A stretch of DNA of 31,935 nt, from the NCBI GenBank assembly GCA_902491535.1, contig CABUHS010000029.1, positions 1-31,935 of the forward strand, given 5' to 3'. The stretch comes from an uncultured Eubacteriales bacterium. Lineage in GTDB: Bacteria; Bacillota; Clostridia; Oscillospirales; CAG-272. Under the pieces are notes generated by a model that was given only the letters and a program-made list of their open reading frames with translations, was not told the DNA's origin and did no database searches. Of the stretch, positions 31,864-31,935 are shown in pieces (position 1 is the first letter of the stretch; each line of letters opens with the position of its first letter). The position numbers and the translations under genes were made by a program.

Positions 31864-31935
31864 TGGTGGGAACAATAGGGCTCGAACCTATGACCCTCTG
31901 CTTGTAAGGCAGATGCTCTCCCAGCTGAGCTATGC
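31864..31935 (-). tRNA. tRNA-Val (TAC), cut at window edge
   Basis: The minus-strand sequence contains the D arm, anticodon stem TCTGC/GCAGA with loop CTTACAA (anticodon TAC), T arm GGTTCGAGCCC, the 3' acceptor TGTTCCC, discriminator A and CCA. About four bases of the 5' acceptor lie beyond the right edge. Confidence 0.93.

Overview
The window looks like the chromosome of a low-to-mid G+C anaerobic Firmicute of the class Clostridia, plausibly an uncultured gut Oscillospirales-type organism. The grounds are strong AAAGGAG-type ribosome binding sites, sigma-A promoters of TTGACA-17-TATAAT type, Rnf-type electron-transport genes, a radical-SAM PflX-like protein, short DMT transporters, and tRNA genes that encode CCA. 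No rRNA, CRISPR array, transposase or phage gene was seen. The genus cannot be named from the sequence alone.

Layout. 1-3.05 kb (+): the end of an unknown gene, a lipase-like gene whose 5' end is frameshifted, a half-size EamA transporter, and a metal ABC transporter (ATPase plus permease) without a binding protein. 3.1-4.55 kb: an A/T-rich cassette bounded by imperfect inverted repeats. It holds a strong promoter, a roughly 180-nt structured leader ending in an intrinsic terminator, and a zinc-ribbon membrane protein. 4.7-5.7 kb (-): an alpha/beta hydrolase and tRNA-Pro. 5.8-15.1 kb (+): divergent RnfC and RnfD without the other Rnf subunits, trmL, asnA with an attenuator-like leader, an SGNH esterase, an S41 protease, greA and lysS. 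15.2-21.5 kb (+): an accessory block of two GNAT acetyltransferases, an AraC/GyrI regulator, two stand-alone GyrI-like proteins, a Nudix hydrolase, a small P-loop kinase and an XRE regulator. 21.6-25.2 kb (-): a membrane-lipid operon read PAP2 phosphatase, UPF0104/LPG-synthase-like membrane protein, pssA, psd. 25.4-27.7 kb: a MATE exporter and rlmA, divergent from an 18-bp palindromic promoter. 27.7-29.9 kb (-): a DtxR-family regulator, an unknown membrane-anchored protein and a PflX-like radical SAM protein. 30-31 kb (+): a SASA-type esterase with a structured leader. 31.27-31.94 kb (-): a tRNA cluster read Val, Asp, Phe, Gly, Cys, Gly.

How the genes work together. The minus-strand lipid operon is a coherent route to phosphatidylethanolamine: PssA makes phosphatidylserine and Psd decarboxylates it. 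The AraC-to-kinase block resembles the small-molecule resistance or stress islands common in Clostridia. The DtxR-type protein carries the iron-type ligand set and heads its own operon.

The most unusual items are: (1) the promoter-hairpin-terminator leader in front of the zinc-ribbon gene, which has mutually exclusive pairings and sits inside inverted repeats; (2) an orphan RnfC-RnfD pair in which the RnfC glycine-rich FMN/NADH motif and the RnfD flavinylation threonine both appear lost, and RnfD has a hydrophilic N-terminal extension of about 170 residues; (3) a concentration of three GyrI-like proteins within 4.2 kb.
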